Of a DNA stretch of 64,000 nucleotides, positions 45,880 to 58,334 are shown piece after piece. This stretch comes from Rhyzopertha dominica (lineage: Eukaryota > Arthropoda > Insecta > Coleoptera > Bostrichidae). Each line of letters starts with the position of its first letter. The stretch's first letter is position 1. The stretch spans positions 53,651,325 to 53,715,324 of the forward strand of contig QCXZ01000064.1 in the NCBI GenBank assembly GCA_025024175.1, read 5' to 3'. The position numbers were made by a program, and so were the translations under genes. The notes under the pieces are model-generated. The model saw nothing but the letters and a program-made list of their open reading frames with translations, searched no databases and was not told where the DNA came from.

Positions 45880-47940
45880 CAAAGTATCCACGATCCACGA
45901 CACCAGGACGAAGTCGAAAAGGACCTGGACTACTTACACATATTGCTAAGCAACACAATAGACGAGGACACCTGGTACGACCTGGATAGGCTAACTATAT
46001 GGATAAAGCCACCAACGCAGCTAACGAAGCAAGGAAGACGCAGGCTAAGAAGTTCGACGTGGACTAGTAGTTAACTTGCCATCAACATCTTTAGATGATG
46101 TCAAGGGATTGAACTATGCAATATCCCCAAACATCGCAACACCGCAAAGGAGGAGATTATCAGCGTCCTGGAAATAACCTGCCGCCACCTACCATCACAC
46201 GCAGCCAAAGAAGTGAGGATTGAAGCAGCGGAAATACTTAAACAGCAAAGAAAGGAGTGCGATAAGGGAGCTAAAGAACAACCCAGACCGGACAATATTA
46301 CCGACCGACAAAGGCAACGCTATCGTCATCTTGGATACGATGAACTACATAACAAAAGTGAGGAGATACTCGAGGACCCAGCCTACATGAAGATAACAAA
46401 GAACCCAGCAAGACGCATCCAATGGACCATCAATGCAGCCATACGGAAATCGAAGATACCAGAAGAGCTACATCGCGGGATACCGCAACTATATTGGCTA
46501 CCGAAGATTCACAATCCAGAGATACCACCGAGACCGATTGCTAGTGCAACAGGATCTGCCACCCATCCTCTAGCTCGCTACATCGCGTAGACCCTCAAAG
46601 GACTGGTAGGAACGACAGAAAACTACGCCAGGAACGCTGGAGGTCTTATTGAGAAAGTGAAGATCAAACTGGATCCGGAAGACATCTTAGTAAGCTTGTA
46701 TATTACCACACTCTTCACGAAGATACCACTGGACGATGCCTTAAGGGAGTTGAAGAAACATCTACAAGTAGAATACCTGGATGAAAAACTAGTCCAATTA
46801 GCAAAGCTCTGCCTGAAATCTACTTTCATCAAGTTCCAGAAGGAATACTACGAGCAAACAGAAGGTGCTCCTATGGGGTCACCGCTTTTCCCGCTGATAG
46901 CGAACGTTTACTTGGAAGCCTTCGAGACAGCTGCATTGGCATCGGCACACCTTAAACCTAAGTGTTGGTCTAGATACGTTGACGACACTTTCACCGTCGA
47001 GAAAGGACCATAAAGGAGTTCCTGGACCATCTAAACAGCATCCAGAGTGGCATACAATTTACGATGCAGGTGGACACCAATGGCGGCCTACCATTCCTGG
47101 ATGTGATGGTGATGAGGAAACAAGACGGCAGGCTAGGACATCAGGTGTATAGGAAGCCAACCTACATGAATTTCTACATATATGCAGATTCACATCATCA
47201 GCCCGCCCAAAAGCAGGGAGTCATCAACACGCTGATACAACGAGCGAAGCTAATCAGCGAGCCAGACCAGCTATAAACGTAGAAGAGGAATTATAACTTC
47301 TATGCAGAGCACTACAGAAGAACGGGTATCCTAAGACACGAATTAAGAAGGCTATCAACATGCAGCCACATAGAAAACATCGTTGCAGCATACCTGCCCT
47401 ATGTCAATGGATGTACAGATAAGATCAGCGCCTCGGGAAACTAACGCCTTTCCGCAATATCATTTGACGACGGAGAGCTACAAACTCGGGGTGTGTATAG
47501 CATTCTATGCAGCTGTGACAAGGTTTATATCGGTCAAATAGGAAGGCATATCAGCAGGAGAATCAAGGAACACATCATGGACACCAGGGACCTGCAATGT
47601 GACAGGTCCGCTGTGGCAGAACACCGAATGGAGACTGGTCACATCATCAAATTTGAGCAGGAATAAATTCTGTCAAGGGAAGCGAGATTGTACAAGGAAG
47701 CCATCGAAATCCAGAAGAATCCGCACAACTACAACCAGGGCATCGAACTACCTGGAATCTGGAAAATCGGTCATGCGTAACAACAACAACGCTCACGCTT
47801 CAGCGAACCGGACAAACATAAATACCAGAGCAGACTAAGACAGTTCAGTTTCAGAGCTACTTCTGAGGAAGACATCGATATGAGTGTGGAAACGTCAAGA
47901 CCAAACAAGCAACGTGGGAACCAGCCCGGAAAATGTATTT
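45880..47940 (+). pseudogene. Penelope-like element with RT and GIY-YIG regions, unit 2 copy right of the gap
   Basis: The best preserved copy. Blocks in order: ILPTDKGNAIVI, RIQWTINAAIRKSKIPEE, QLYWLPKIHNPEIPPRPIA, DPEDILVSLYITTLFTKIP, EGAPMGSPLFPLIANVYLEA, the catalytic WSRYVDDTFTV, a GGLPFLDVMVMR block and VYRKPTYMNFYIYADSHH. After a gap, GVYSILCSCDKVYIGQ and RHISRRIKEHIMD give the GIY-YIG nuclease motif, and RSAVAEHRMETGH follows. This RT plus GIY-YIG order defines Penelope-like elements. Stops and frameshifts (for example after ARYIA and after VEKGP) still make it inactive. Confidence 0.88.
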
Positions 47941-50460
47941 TATCTAAAATAGTTGCAATTCTACTTCGTCTCCAGCATGTACTTCCGAAGTCATGCTGTT
48001 AAACATTACATTGTAAAAAAACTGACCAAACAGGACAAATACACTTGCGGGTAAAACGATATAGTTCACGATTTGCTAGTGAAGACTAACAAAATATTTT
48101 TACTGTCTTTACACATAAAACTATGTCTGATGCAATGGAAAAAATGGGGGACCACAATTTAAGTAACTTAAACAAAAATTTCCTAACATAAGTGATGCGA
48201 AATTTAAAAAGGGAAATTTTATAAGACTACAGATTAATTTCTTACAACGAGAATTAGAATTTGAAAATAAAATTGAAGTAACTTGGAACGGGCTGCTTGG
48301 AGTGCATTTAAAAACGTGCATTTGTACCCGGAATTCTTTCCTCTGATTCCTGACAATGTTAGAGATTAGCAAGGGTAAATATTTTATCAGTAAATTTTGA
48401 GGAACCGCTAAAAAACGGTATCAAGACAAAATGCTTGCTGATTGCTGTCGGACTTTAATTGATTGGCTTAGTGATTAATTAATAACAATAATTTCTTTTT
48501 GCATTCAGAAATGATAGGCCTTATGAACACCTTAACATTGATACAACACCGGAGTCTTATTCACTTGTAGGAGCAGATATTTATTATAAGCTGTGAAGCG
48601 CTGCCTAGGATAGATGTCATAGTATATGTGCTGTTGAGGTAGTTTCATCTTATTGCAATTTAATTAATTAATATTTGTTATACACAGGGTAGATCAAGTC
48701 TTTACCTTTCCAAAAGAGCAGAAAAATATCAAAACAAATAAAATTTTGTGATAAAAATTAGTTTTTGACTCATTCATTTTGAAACTATCCAAATCAAATA
48801 ACATTATGATTTATATCATACACCAAGAGGTGCGAATTTATATTTATTTTGAGTTGATATTGCATTATTAATACATAGTTTGAATTTACCCTTATTTAAG
48901 TTATTGAACAAAATAATGAATTATTATAATAGTTATCTACATAATCACCCATATCGGGTCACGTGGAATAATTAATTCCGTTATTAATGTACAAATCCGA
49001 TACCGAAGCTTTTCAATTTCGAATGGATGGTCCAATTTCAATTTTCTAAATGTACAAATGTAGAAAACAAAGGTAGCTTTCAAATGCGATGTAACATGAG
49101 TACAGTTGTTGTTTAAGATTTTTGGGTTGATAGTGACTGTGGCACCATCTTGAATTTTGGAAAAAAGTGTCGTCTTTAAAGGGAGGCCATTTTTCAGCTA
49201 TGTACCTTATCCTGGTTTTATCCGAACCCTCTAACTTAACGTGTGCAAAAATTAGAATAATGAAAGTGTCTGCGAAATGTTTTTAAATTAAGACACCCAT
49301 CACATTAGAATGAACACTTCGATTTCAATTTTCTAAACGAAATATCACATAGCTATTTAAAATTTTTGAGTTGGCAGTTACGGTGGCGCCTTCCTTTTTT
49401 AAGAAAAAAATAATACCTCAAAAGCAAATCATATCTTGATTATCTTACGCGAATTTTATTATTTATATGTATAATTTTCAATAAACAAACACAATTTACT
49501 TTTCTGAAATCACATCACATCACGAATCACTACCCCTATATACTTTGCTTAATTAGTGTGATAAGACATAGGTACTTACGTTACATCAGTATTCAAACAC
49601 CACTGTTTCCGTTATGCCACATCTGTGTTGTAACTCAAATGTGTTCAGCATTTATTCCAAAGATAAAGATTTTTTCTTTTTGCACCTCTCCGACCTACTT
49701 AACATATATCGTGTGCGTTTGCAGTTATATCTGCCCCACATAATCAACAATAGATGAATTCCATTCTGATAAGCGTTAGAATTTGACCTTTTTCATCTAA
49801 TTTTTAGTCTTAAAGTATACTTTATTTCAACAGTAATACAATAAATGCTTAAAATGCACGATTTAGGTGGCATTATAATTCTCTTTTTTGCAAAAATTAT
49901 ATTATCTATTTTTATAAAAATGTAATGATACGAGTCACATTTAGTCAATATACGATATGTTTGACGTTAAAGCGCATCTACATACCTACTAGGTATTTTG
50001 GATATATGTCAATTATCATTTTTTATAAATGTATGTATGTATGAAACTAAATTTTTGGCTTGCTATTAAATTCGGTGCCAAAAATTAAGAAATCCTCCTT
50101 GATTTTTTTAAGAAAAGCAAAGTCTGGTTGAGATATTCTCGTCAAAAATGGGTGTAATGGTTTCCTAAAAGATTGGTATTTAATGACAAATATCTTTTTC
50201 AGCATTCATACATTTGTTGCTGTNGCTAAATGTGACATAAAATCTTGTCGGCTGGTCATTATGAGGAAAAGTAGATGCCAAATTAGATCAGACTGTCAAA
50301 CTTATCTAATTTTAAAAATAATAAAATGCTGCATTGCAAATTATTAAAATGTTCGCTATTACATTTCTTCTTAGCAGAAGCGCGTTGAATAAAAGAACGT
50401 TCAAGAAAAGTAAATACCTATTGAACAAATACACGTTAGAGTTTACTCGCAGTATGGCTG
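47940..50460. other. Non-coding stretch of unit 2
   Basis: AT-rich sequence with no supported gene; counterpart of 28200-30540. A piece of about 150 bases at 50190-50345 has no counterpart in unit 1 (AATGACAAAT there joins directly to TCGCTATTA). One ambiguous base lies at about 50224. Confidence 0.55.
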
Positions 50461-50474
50461 TAATAACAACAACT

Positions 50475-52320
50475 GCTTCATAACAATGCGCTAAAAGGCG
50501 TCTTCGATCCAGAATGGGGTTGGATCGCCACATTCATGCATTGTATCCAACACTTCCCCTCCAGACAACCCCTGCATCCTCTGTCGAAATCTTCAATAAA
50601 GCTCGGTAGGGTGGTTTCTCTCCATATGCGTCGCGCCATGGGTCGCCCTTGATTAACTTCATCCCTATCTCCAGCGGAGTGGACACCAGGTTGCAGTGTT
50701 GCATTCCATTTCGTTGAAGAACATCCTCTTTCTCCCGTAAGTAAACACACATGGGTCTCCTTTCGTCGGGACTGCACCTAATGCACTTAATTCTTGTTCA
50801 AGGCGAATGTGCCAGGCTCGTCTCTCTTGCTTCAAACCATATAAAGCCTTCTTCATGCGACGAACATTCTCCAACATGCTTTTAGCCTCGTCTGGATCCA
50901 GTCTTCCCCTTCGAGTTACAATGTGCCTCAACACGGCTTCCATCCAGTCTGAAACTTCCATAAATACCCAACTCGCCATTGAGATATGCAGTCACCACAT
51001 CGTCCTGTTGAACGCGCATGTCGCTTCCAACTACGAAAGCAATCGCTGCTCGTATGACGTCCAGGCACGCTACCGGTTCAAACGTTTCGTGGAAGTCTCT
51101 CCCGAATTGTTGGGAATAACCCTTCGCAACGTCTCTCACCTTCCGTTTTTCCAGAATGCCATTGCTGTCATACTTGTTCCGTAGTACCAATCGGCTTCCA
51201 ATCACCTTCGACGTGGCGGGTCTGTCCACTAGCACCCACGTGCCCTTCATGAGTATGGATCTCACCTCGTCAATAGGGCTTCTACCCATTCCTCTGACTC
51301 TCGACTGACAATCGCTTGGGTGACCTGACCTGACCTGACCTGACCTTGACCAGAAAAGAGAAATTAGCCTCGCTTTTAAGCATCTTTGCTTACCGTCTGG
51401 TCTTCCAGGTCGTCCAAATATTCAGATCCTAGGTCTACCGGGACCTTGTCTATCTGTCACTTCCTGTTCAGCTTGTGGGGGAACCCAGAAAGTCTCCTTC
51501 ATCCGGTATCTCGTCTACGTCCTTAGACAGCACTTTCACCCTGTCGTGATCCAGACTCCTTGGCTGCAATCGTTTAGAAGATCAATCTCGACCTCAGGTT
51601 CTTTGAGAAAAAGATCCACGTAGACATCCACTGAATGAATGGGAACTTCATCAAGAAAGCTCGTCTCTGGATATGACCACCTTCTGTTCTTCCGGTAACT
51701 AAATTCTGTATGCATTGGTCTCCGATCAATACCTCGCACGATCTTCTTCTTCGATCTTGATTCCAGCTTCGACTCTGTCCATTACAAACACCGTAGCACC
51801 GAAGCGCTTCAAATCACTGGCATCTGGAGGTTTCCCAAACCATACCTCAAATTAAGTCTTCTCCTTGAGTTTATGTAGTTGTGGGTGACATGTTACGAAT
51901 GAAATTTGCTGTGTTACTGGCCTCCGCCCAAAAGGTCTCTGGTAACCCAGATTAGATCCTGTTTCTCCTTTCTGCAACCCCCTTCTGTTCTGGGTTGTAA
52001 GGTGCCGTCAGGCATTGTGAAATGCCGTTTTTCCTAAGCAAATTGTCAAAATTATCATTTACATACTCTCTTCCATTGTCGGACTGCAAGGAAATGGTGT
52101 ACGGGACATCTTCCCCTGGAGACAAACGTCGATTCCTTGCACATTTATTCCTTTGATCGCCCCAGACTTGATAGAACGGCCCAAGGACTGGAGGTTCAGG
52201 TGACCCATCTGTATGTGCCAATCTTCGAGAGAATCTTTCTTGAGCACCTTCGTGGTTGCCTGAGTAACTGTTCTGGATTCAGGATCTGAGGATCCCCCAA
52301 GATAATACGGACAGTTACAG
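50475..52320 (-). pseudogene. Ty1/copia pol remnant, unit 2 copy
   Basis: On the minus strand from right: a GAG-pre-integrase block (SLEDWHIQMGHLNLQSLGRS), integrase (SLQSDNGREYVNDNF, APYNPEQKGVAERR), RT fingers and palm (KVRDVAKGYSQQFGRDFHET, QQDDVVTAYLNGELG, ALYGLKQERRAWH). A jump from GDPCVF to KDVLQRNGMQHCN, removing the YVDD box, leads to the RT/RNase H junction (CNLVSTPLEIGMKL). It extends about 250 bases further at the 3' end than the unit 1 copy. Dead. Confidence 0.88.
51321..51345. repeat. (TGACC)5 pentanucleotide run, TCAGG on the minus strand
   Basis: Five perfect TGACC units inside the copia remnant. The unit 1 equivalent (about 31170-31190, GGGTGACGGGAACCTTGCCC) has none and keeps the coding sense, so the run is new in unit 2. 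Confidence 0.85.
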
Positions 52321-52880
52321 TGCGCTCAACGCTGAAAATTGAAGACTACAGAGGATAAATTTTGTAAACAGTTACGAAATAGGCGTGAGCAAGAACCAAA
52401 TCTTATGTTGCGTTTTCTGACAATGTCAACTTCGTGAGGAAAGGCGTTATAATATTGAAGTAAGTAACATCTAATTCATAGTTAGAATGGCCAAATAGCA
52501 TGCACATGTCAAGTATGCAGTTTAATTGTTTATATTGTTCAGTTGTTAATGTCGGATTAGAGAAGTTTGCAGTTTATTGTAATCTGGAATTCATAAGTAT
52601 GGTGTAGGTATAATAAAGTTGTTTTCATACACATGAATCATTAATATAACATAAATTGTATAATAATAACGTTTGGATAGAAGAAACCAAGAATAACCAA
52701 GAGAATAGTTTTCTTTTAATATACTTGAGCGCAAGATAATCGACTCAGCAACGTATTAAAGCTTTAAGAGAATCTGCAACCATTCCACTAGTACTTCAAG
52801 TAAAATTTAATTCTCTATGCTCAAAGCTCTATAATTAAGATATCCCTGGCACGTCTAATGTTTCTATTTTTAAATGCATG

Positions 52881-52986
52881 TCTATGCTGTGCTGTCTGCA
52901 CCGCAACCAACTGCAGATAGATCTATTTCGCTATCATTATAGCTCATCAGTGCAGTTTAGGTCTAGTGCAGACAGCATGGCATAGA
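52881..52986 (+). mobile_element. 106-bp MITE-like element, unit 2 copy
   Basis: Same inverted-repeat ends as the copies at 6687-6792 and 32686-32791. It sits in the same place within unit 2 as in unit 1, so it predates the duplication. Confidence 0.7.
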
Positions 52987-54090
52987 ACTGGTTTTGCCTA
53001 TATACCAAAGGCTTGGTATGATGTAAGTAACAATTTAGATGGCAATGCCATCTGTCAGCATTACACTGACATGATGACAAAGCCACCTAACTGCCTTAAT
53101 GAGTACTACTTCCTAAAGGAAGTGACCTGTAGCCTGACAAATTGGCATGCAACAGATCGAAATGTGTACGAAGTTAGTGAATCCATTGTTTTTCTCTCAA
53201 GTGTATATAGACTGGTGTGGTAGGCAACAGTTTGACTGGTCTATTTGTACTTCCAAACAGACTGAATGTTGAGTGTTACTTAGATTTTATTTTATATCGT
53301 TTGCTGAGGATTCTAGACTATACCTAACCTGAAGTACTCAATATGCTCATGTACGGATGTAAAAATTACTTATTGCGAGCACTTATAGTAGATCTAAATT
53401 TCCTTAACTTTTGTACTTGGACATACGTCTAGCATAGTATAAGTATTACATGGTCCCGTTCAAAATTGTACAAGAATTATAACAACGTATATTTTGTATT
53501 ATCAGGTATCAGAAAATCTTGATACCTTCATTTGGGTGTTGTATAGAAATAGACATAGGTAAACGGTGGTCGTTCTTAACACTTAATTGAAATTATTAAT
53601 TTTAATTTTTAATTTTCAACTTTCCATAATAATTTGACAGACTGTCTTCGATGTTGACCGCCATTTTCTAGCTTCGTAGAATGCAAGAGACAGTTTTTAA
53701 TGAACGCTAATCAAGAAACTGACTGCGAAATAAAAGACCTTTCAAGCACAATTTTCGGAGGGCTTAGCTCTTTTATAAAGCATTTCCTTACGTATCTAGT
53801 TTTTTCCTATTTTGCCGTTATGCATTAATTGCTTAACAAGTGTTTTTATTTAAGTTCTCAATTAAATTTTCTTCAGGATTTTGTTTTACTTTAGTGTGAA
53901 TATCCGTTACACCCTAATGCAAATTAGATATATTTACATCATTACAGTGTAGAACTAATAATTTATCAATATGGTGAGAACTGCACAGATGCATCGAAAC
54001 TGTTACGGCTGCCCTACCCAACTATAATAAGCAAAAATGTGCAGTTGAATAAACCTTTATCTTTTTGGTTTTTCAGGTGACATGCAGGTC
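52987..54090. other. Non-coding end of unit 2
   Basis: Counterpart of 32792-33881. No gene. It ends at the outer duplication boundary, GGTCGGTTT. Confidence 0.55.
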
Positions 54091-54095
54091 GGTTT

Positions 54096-56990
54096 GAGAA
54101 TGCTTGTGTTTACTAAAGAGTCAACAAAGCAAACAATGGTGAACAAATATACACTCGTTACATGTTACACATTATGCGGAAGTGCGTGTTTAACCACTCG
54201 AGTTTTGTATTTTGTTCTTGAAATCTGTAACTCTCTACTATAATAAATAACTTTTCATGGAAGTATTTAGTACATAACGCAAAATTTTGAACTACTGTAA
54301 CATATGCACGAGCAAGCTGCAATACATTAGAGACGGCATTGATCTTAAATGTATAGTATAAAATTTCTGAGGAAATAGGTCATTTCAGTTCCCCCCGTTT
54401 TCCTCTGGCGTTCATTTTTCATTTTGATATGTATGCCAAGGATACAGAGAGGGATTCAGTTCTCAACGAGGATAAGCTGAAAAGGGCAGGCATACTACGC
54501 TTGCTATATTATAATAAGCAAAATTAGATTAAATTGCATAGCGATTGAGATCTACACAACTTTTATACCTACACAATTCTTTTCATTTGCTCCTTCTAGC
54601 CCAGTAAGTTAGTCGAATGAGAGTATAACGAAGTTTAGCACGTCCAGAGACGAACTGTTTATAAGCAAAAGCAGTTTGCTGCTGAAATATATATTTTTTT
54701 TAATTTTTCACGTCAGCGAAATATGGAGTAACTGCCAATATTGGCCGTTCACCGACAACAAAAATAACGTACGCTAATTGCCTGAATACTCCCCCATTTG
54801 TAATATTACCACATTTGCAAAAAGCTGTCTTTCCCAAGGCTGGTATAGACACAAATTAAACGAAAAACTGCGAATAGAAAAAATATATATATTTCGACAT
54901 AAGTACTTGTAAAGATACTTCATAGGATTAGGAATCGGAATCCAAAATTTCTACCCATATACTGTGGGTGAAACCTACCCTTTTTCTGAATATAAGCTGC
55001 CTCAAAGCCGACTTCTTGACGGTTTTTTCACAGAAAAAGCTATCCGAAGAAGAAAAACTCATAGACATGAGGATAATTGTTATTAAATTTTGCGTCAAAA
55101 ATGTAGTGTAATGATCCATAGATCTACGCAAAAGCCGCGTGTGTTAAAATTAGTAAATAAACTCTGATTACCTAGAACAAGCAAGATGTGGCCACAAACA
55201 ATGAATTTAGCTANAAAAAAATACCTAATATAATTACAGAAACGTGATCGTCAATTTACCCAAAGCAGGACCGTATTAGTTGTGTGACAAGAATGATGGA
55301 CCAGTACAGACCCCAAAAAGTTCTTTATTACTCGCGTAAATATGAGGAGAGAGCAACACGAATATGAGAAAAAATAAAACACACACATCCACCCATAATA
55401 TTTATTAACACACAAATTATGAAAATAAAATAAGTCAGCAGTTGTGAGGCATTACAATAGGAAATAACATTCGAGAAATTAAACACTAAGAAATTAATTA
55501 AGCTGCATTTTTATAACACCTTTCGCTTATCATTCGCCAATGTGTGGTAGGAACAGGCGACTAAGAGCGTGACCTTTGTGCCCAAGGACCCATTTAAAGT
55601 CGTCGGAACACAAAGTTGCAGGGGGAAATATTAGTGATAGACCCTTACATCAACTCATGAACTCACATCAAAAATTCATGCAACACTCCGAAAAATCCAG
55701 CTTAATACAACCTACTCAAATTACGTCAAAAAATATACCCTTTTACAGTTATTGATACCCGGATCTCACAATAGCTGGCTTAGTAAAAAAAACAAAATTA
55801 AGACGATATGAACAGAATAAACACGAAATAACTTTAAGACAAATAACAGTCACACCTTAATAAAGAAAAAGTAGTTTACCATACCTGCGTCTTTAAATCC
55901 AAATTCACAATGCACAAAAACTGTTGTACACAATCAACAAGTGGTTCCAAACAGATTTAAAATATAACAACTAGTACAGGTATAAAAGTAAACGTAAATG
56001 GCAAGTAACAATTGCTGTGAAACCCAAGTCAACTAATCGTGAAGCCAGTTCTCCACACACTCCCTTTCTTGTGTTCCTATTTCCTTAATGTCCCTAAAAA
56101 TCACCCCTCTATATAGTTTATTTGTTGATGCCCACCAAATCTCCAACATATTGCAAAACAGCAACACAAGCCGTTAATGTTTTTCGTTCCCACAAACCGA
56201 ACACTCCAGAGTACCAGACAAATCACTTTAGCCTACTTACATATATCATTTTAATGTCTAGCCTGCGTTCCTTCACTCCTAATACTTAAAACAACAACTA
56301 ACAAAATAAATCTGTCCACGCGATTCACGAAAACCATGTCACCCTCGGTACGATATGACTAGCCACCAGCTTGGGGGTTAAAAGTTGGCACTGATATACG
56401 CCCCCACGCATCGCCCGGCTCCAACCTACACTTGAAGACCACACAAGTTATTGTTTTCTGGAAACCCACTAAATGCAATCTGCAAATTCGCAATACTTCA
56501 CATACGAACTACTTCAGTAGTTTTCTTTTTAAAATATAATGAGTTAAATTATTTTCTGATATTTATTGACGTATTTTTAATCAACAACTTGTTTTTTATA
56601 AACAACTAAAACAATATGATGTTACACGCGCACTGGATATCTGGATCTGCACCAAATGTTTTGTTGCTCATGAACTTAATGAAAATCTGTTCTACGCGAT
56701 TTTGCACAACAGATAACTCTGATTAAACAAACGGTCACATAAACATGAAAATGTTCAGAATTAAACTATAGAGCGCAATACGTTTTACATTCTTTTGTAA
56801 TTACTGCCATAATTTATTTGTCGATGGGATCTGCTGAATACATTTCGTCCCCAGTTGACGAAATTAAACAGCCCTGACAATCAGAGTACATGATTGTAAA
56901 GCGCAATCTAGTTATTGTAAGAGTGTAGTCGAATGTCGCTTCCTGTTACCAGATGTGAGCAGCAAAAATGTAAATCAGAGCTGGGATTTT
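54096..56990. other. Single-copy region after the duplication, no gene seen
   Basis: AT-rich, with no frame carrying a recognisable motif. The right part may include the 3' LTR and flank of the BEL/Pao remnant that follows on the minus strand, but I could not find a matching LTR pair. One ambiguous base lies at 55215. Confidence 0.5.
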
Positions 56991-57029
56991 ATTGTTAACA
57001 ATGGGTTTTTTTACACAATTCTAAAACAA

Positions 57030-58200
57030 TATTATGTCCTGTCCGTGTCTGCTCCTTGACACGGGTCTTCGGAAGTTCCTTGGGCATCGCGAACCGTAAC
57101 TACTCGTACGTTGTTGTCTTTAGCAGGAAATTTTGCTATCACAGGTGCCTTTTCCACGTATTTCTTGGTGAATTTTCGTCTGTCACTAACACCACATCAC
57201 CGCAGTTTTGATTGATTTGTTATCTATCAACTACTTTTGTCATTTAATCAACGTTGGCAGACATTCGTTAATCCATCTGGACCAAAACATGTCTGGGGCT
57301 CACTTCTGGCCAATTTTACCGTATGACAGGGCAACATAGTCCGGACCAATAAAAAAATGGTTTGGTGTCACAGGCTCTTGGTCATGTGGGTCACATGAAA
57401 TTGGTGTTATATATTGGTCTTGAATTAAGAATATCTTTTCTATTTCGGCAAACAAAGTCCTCAATATGAATTCTTGAGGGTATCGTGATTTTAATATTTC
57501 AAAATCTTCTTCATGTTTCCGCTCCCATGCACCGCCCGTATTTGATGCAAGTGGTGGGTTAATTTCCACTTAATTTTCTTCATGATGTAAAAGTAAAATA
57601 CGGTCTTGATCTAAAGACGCTTCTCCACTCCTCTAAAATTTGTTTTACCAATACGCTGTTCTTGTATCTCCAGGCTTCGGAACGGACCCAATGCTGTAGT
57701 TGTCTTCGAGTCATTCCAATTAAGGCTTTCATAAATTGCCAGCTCCAACGACCTACGTAAGTAGCTTCCTAGTTGCGTTGCAAGTAGTGCCGCATGCAGC
57801 TCTAGCCTTGACCATTACAAAAAAAAATTCACTGTTTATATAAACGCTGAAGTCGCAAGTAAGCAACAGCGTCTCTGACGCATCACAAAAGATATAGAGT
57901 ATAATGTTGTTATCTTCTCTTTTCAGCTGTAAATACTGTCTGTCTTCGCCAGACATCTTGCAAGAGTACTTTCCTTGGATTAAGAAGTTCGAAAGAGATC
58001 CTAGACTGTTAAAGATGGACATAACTACTTGCAGAACTTCTTTCTACGGCCGTCGTCTTTCATTTTCAAATATTGCCTTGTCTATCTTGGGAAACTTGGT
58101 TTGTAATTTAAAGGTGTCTTCTCTAGAATCCCATAACATTCCCAAAATTCGTTCGGTCTAATAAAAAGCAGACCCCCAGGACTGTTAGTTCCTTTGCAGT
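57030..58200 (-). pseudogene. BEL/Pao retrotransposon pol remnant (RNase H and integrase C-terminus)
   Basis: On the minus strand from right: MLWDSREDTFKLQTKFP, then SIFNSLGSLSNFLIQGK (the Pao pattern S..YDPLGL..PF..RGK), LYIFCDASE, FFFVMVKARAA (the catalytic RNase H strand pattern), a jump to INPPLASNTGGAWER (integrase end, PP..PH.GG.WER), EPVTPNHFFIG (LTPNHFLLG motif) and finally GDVVLVTDRRKFTKKYVEKA with VRVVTVRDAQG. The order is that of BEL/Pao pol 3' parts. Internal deletions and frameshifts show it is dead. Confidence 0.85.
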
Positions 58201-58334
58201 ACACCATATGTAACAACAATGCACTAACTAAATGTTCCACAAACTTTTTCATACTGTTGTAGTTGTGCCATGTACGATTATAGCAATAAAGTATAAGCAA
58301 TTCAACGAATTCCAATGTTTTCCAGTTTCTTAAG

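Larger units (their letters stand above)
33882..54095. repeat. Segmental tandem duplication, unit 2
   Basis: The second unit begins with the p31comet start-codon region and ends at GGTCGGTTT (54088-54095), after which unrelated sequence (GAGAATGCTT) follows. The unit 1 end (33866-33886) and unit 2 end (54076-54095) share the same CAGGTGACATGCAGGTC run. GGTTT is common to both junction partners, a 5-base microhomology. Removing the suspected contig overlap (about 5.9 kb) leaves about 14.3 kb, close to unit 1 without its three insertions (about 13.6 kb). Confidence 0.9.

Noticed and set aside
54420..54620. Possible tRNA or other RNA gene near the start of the single-copy region
   Set aside because: I could not fold a cloverleaf or find A-box and B-box spacing; nothing supports a call.
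55290..56950. 3' LTR of the BEL/Pao remnant
   Set aside because: The position is right for a minus-strand element, but no second copy, clear TG..CA ends or polypurine tract could be identified by eye.
57753..58161. Plus-strand 85-codon frame
   Set aside because: Antisense to the BEL/Pao RNase H region, which carries the recognisable motifs on the minus strand.
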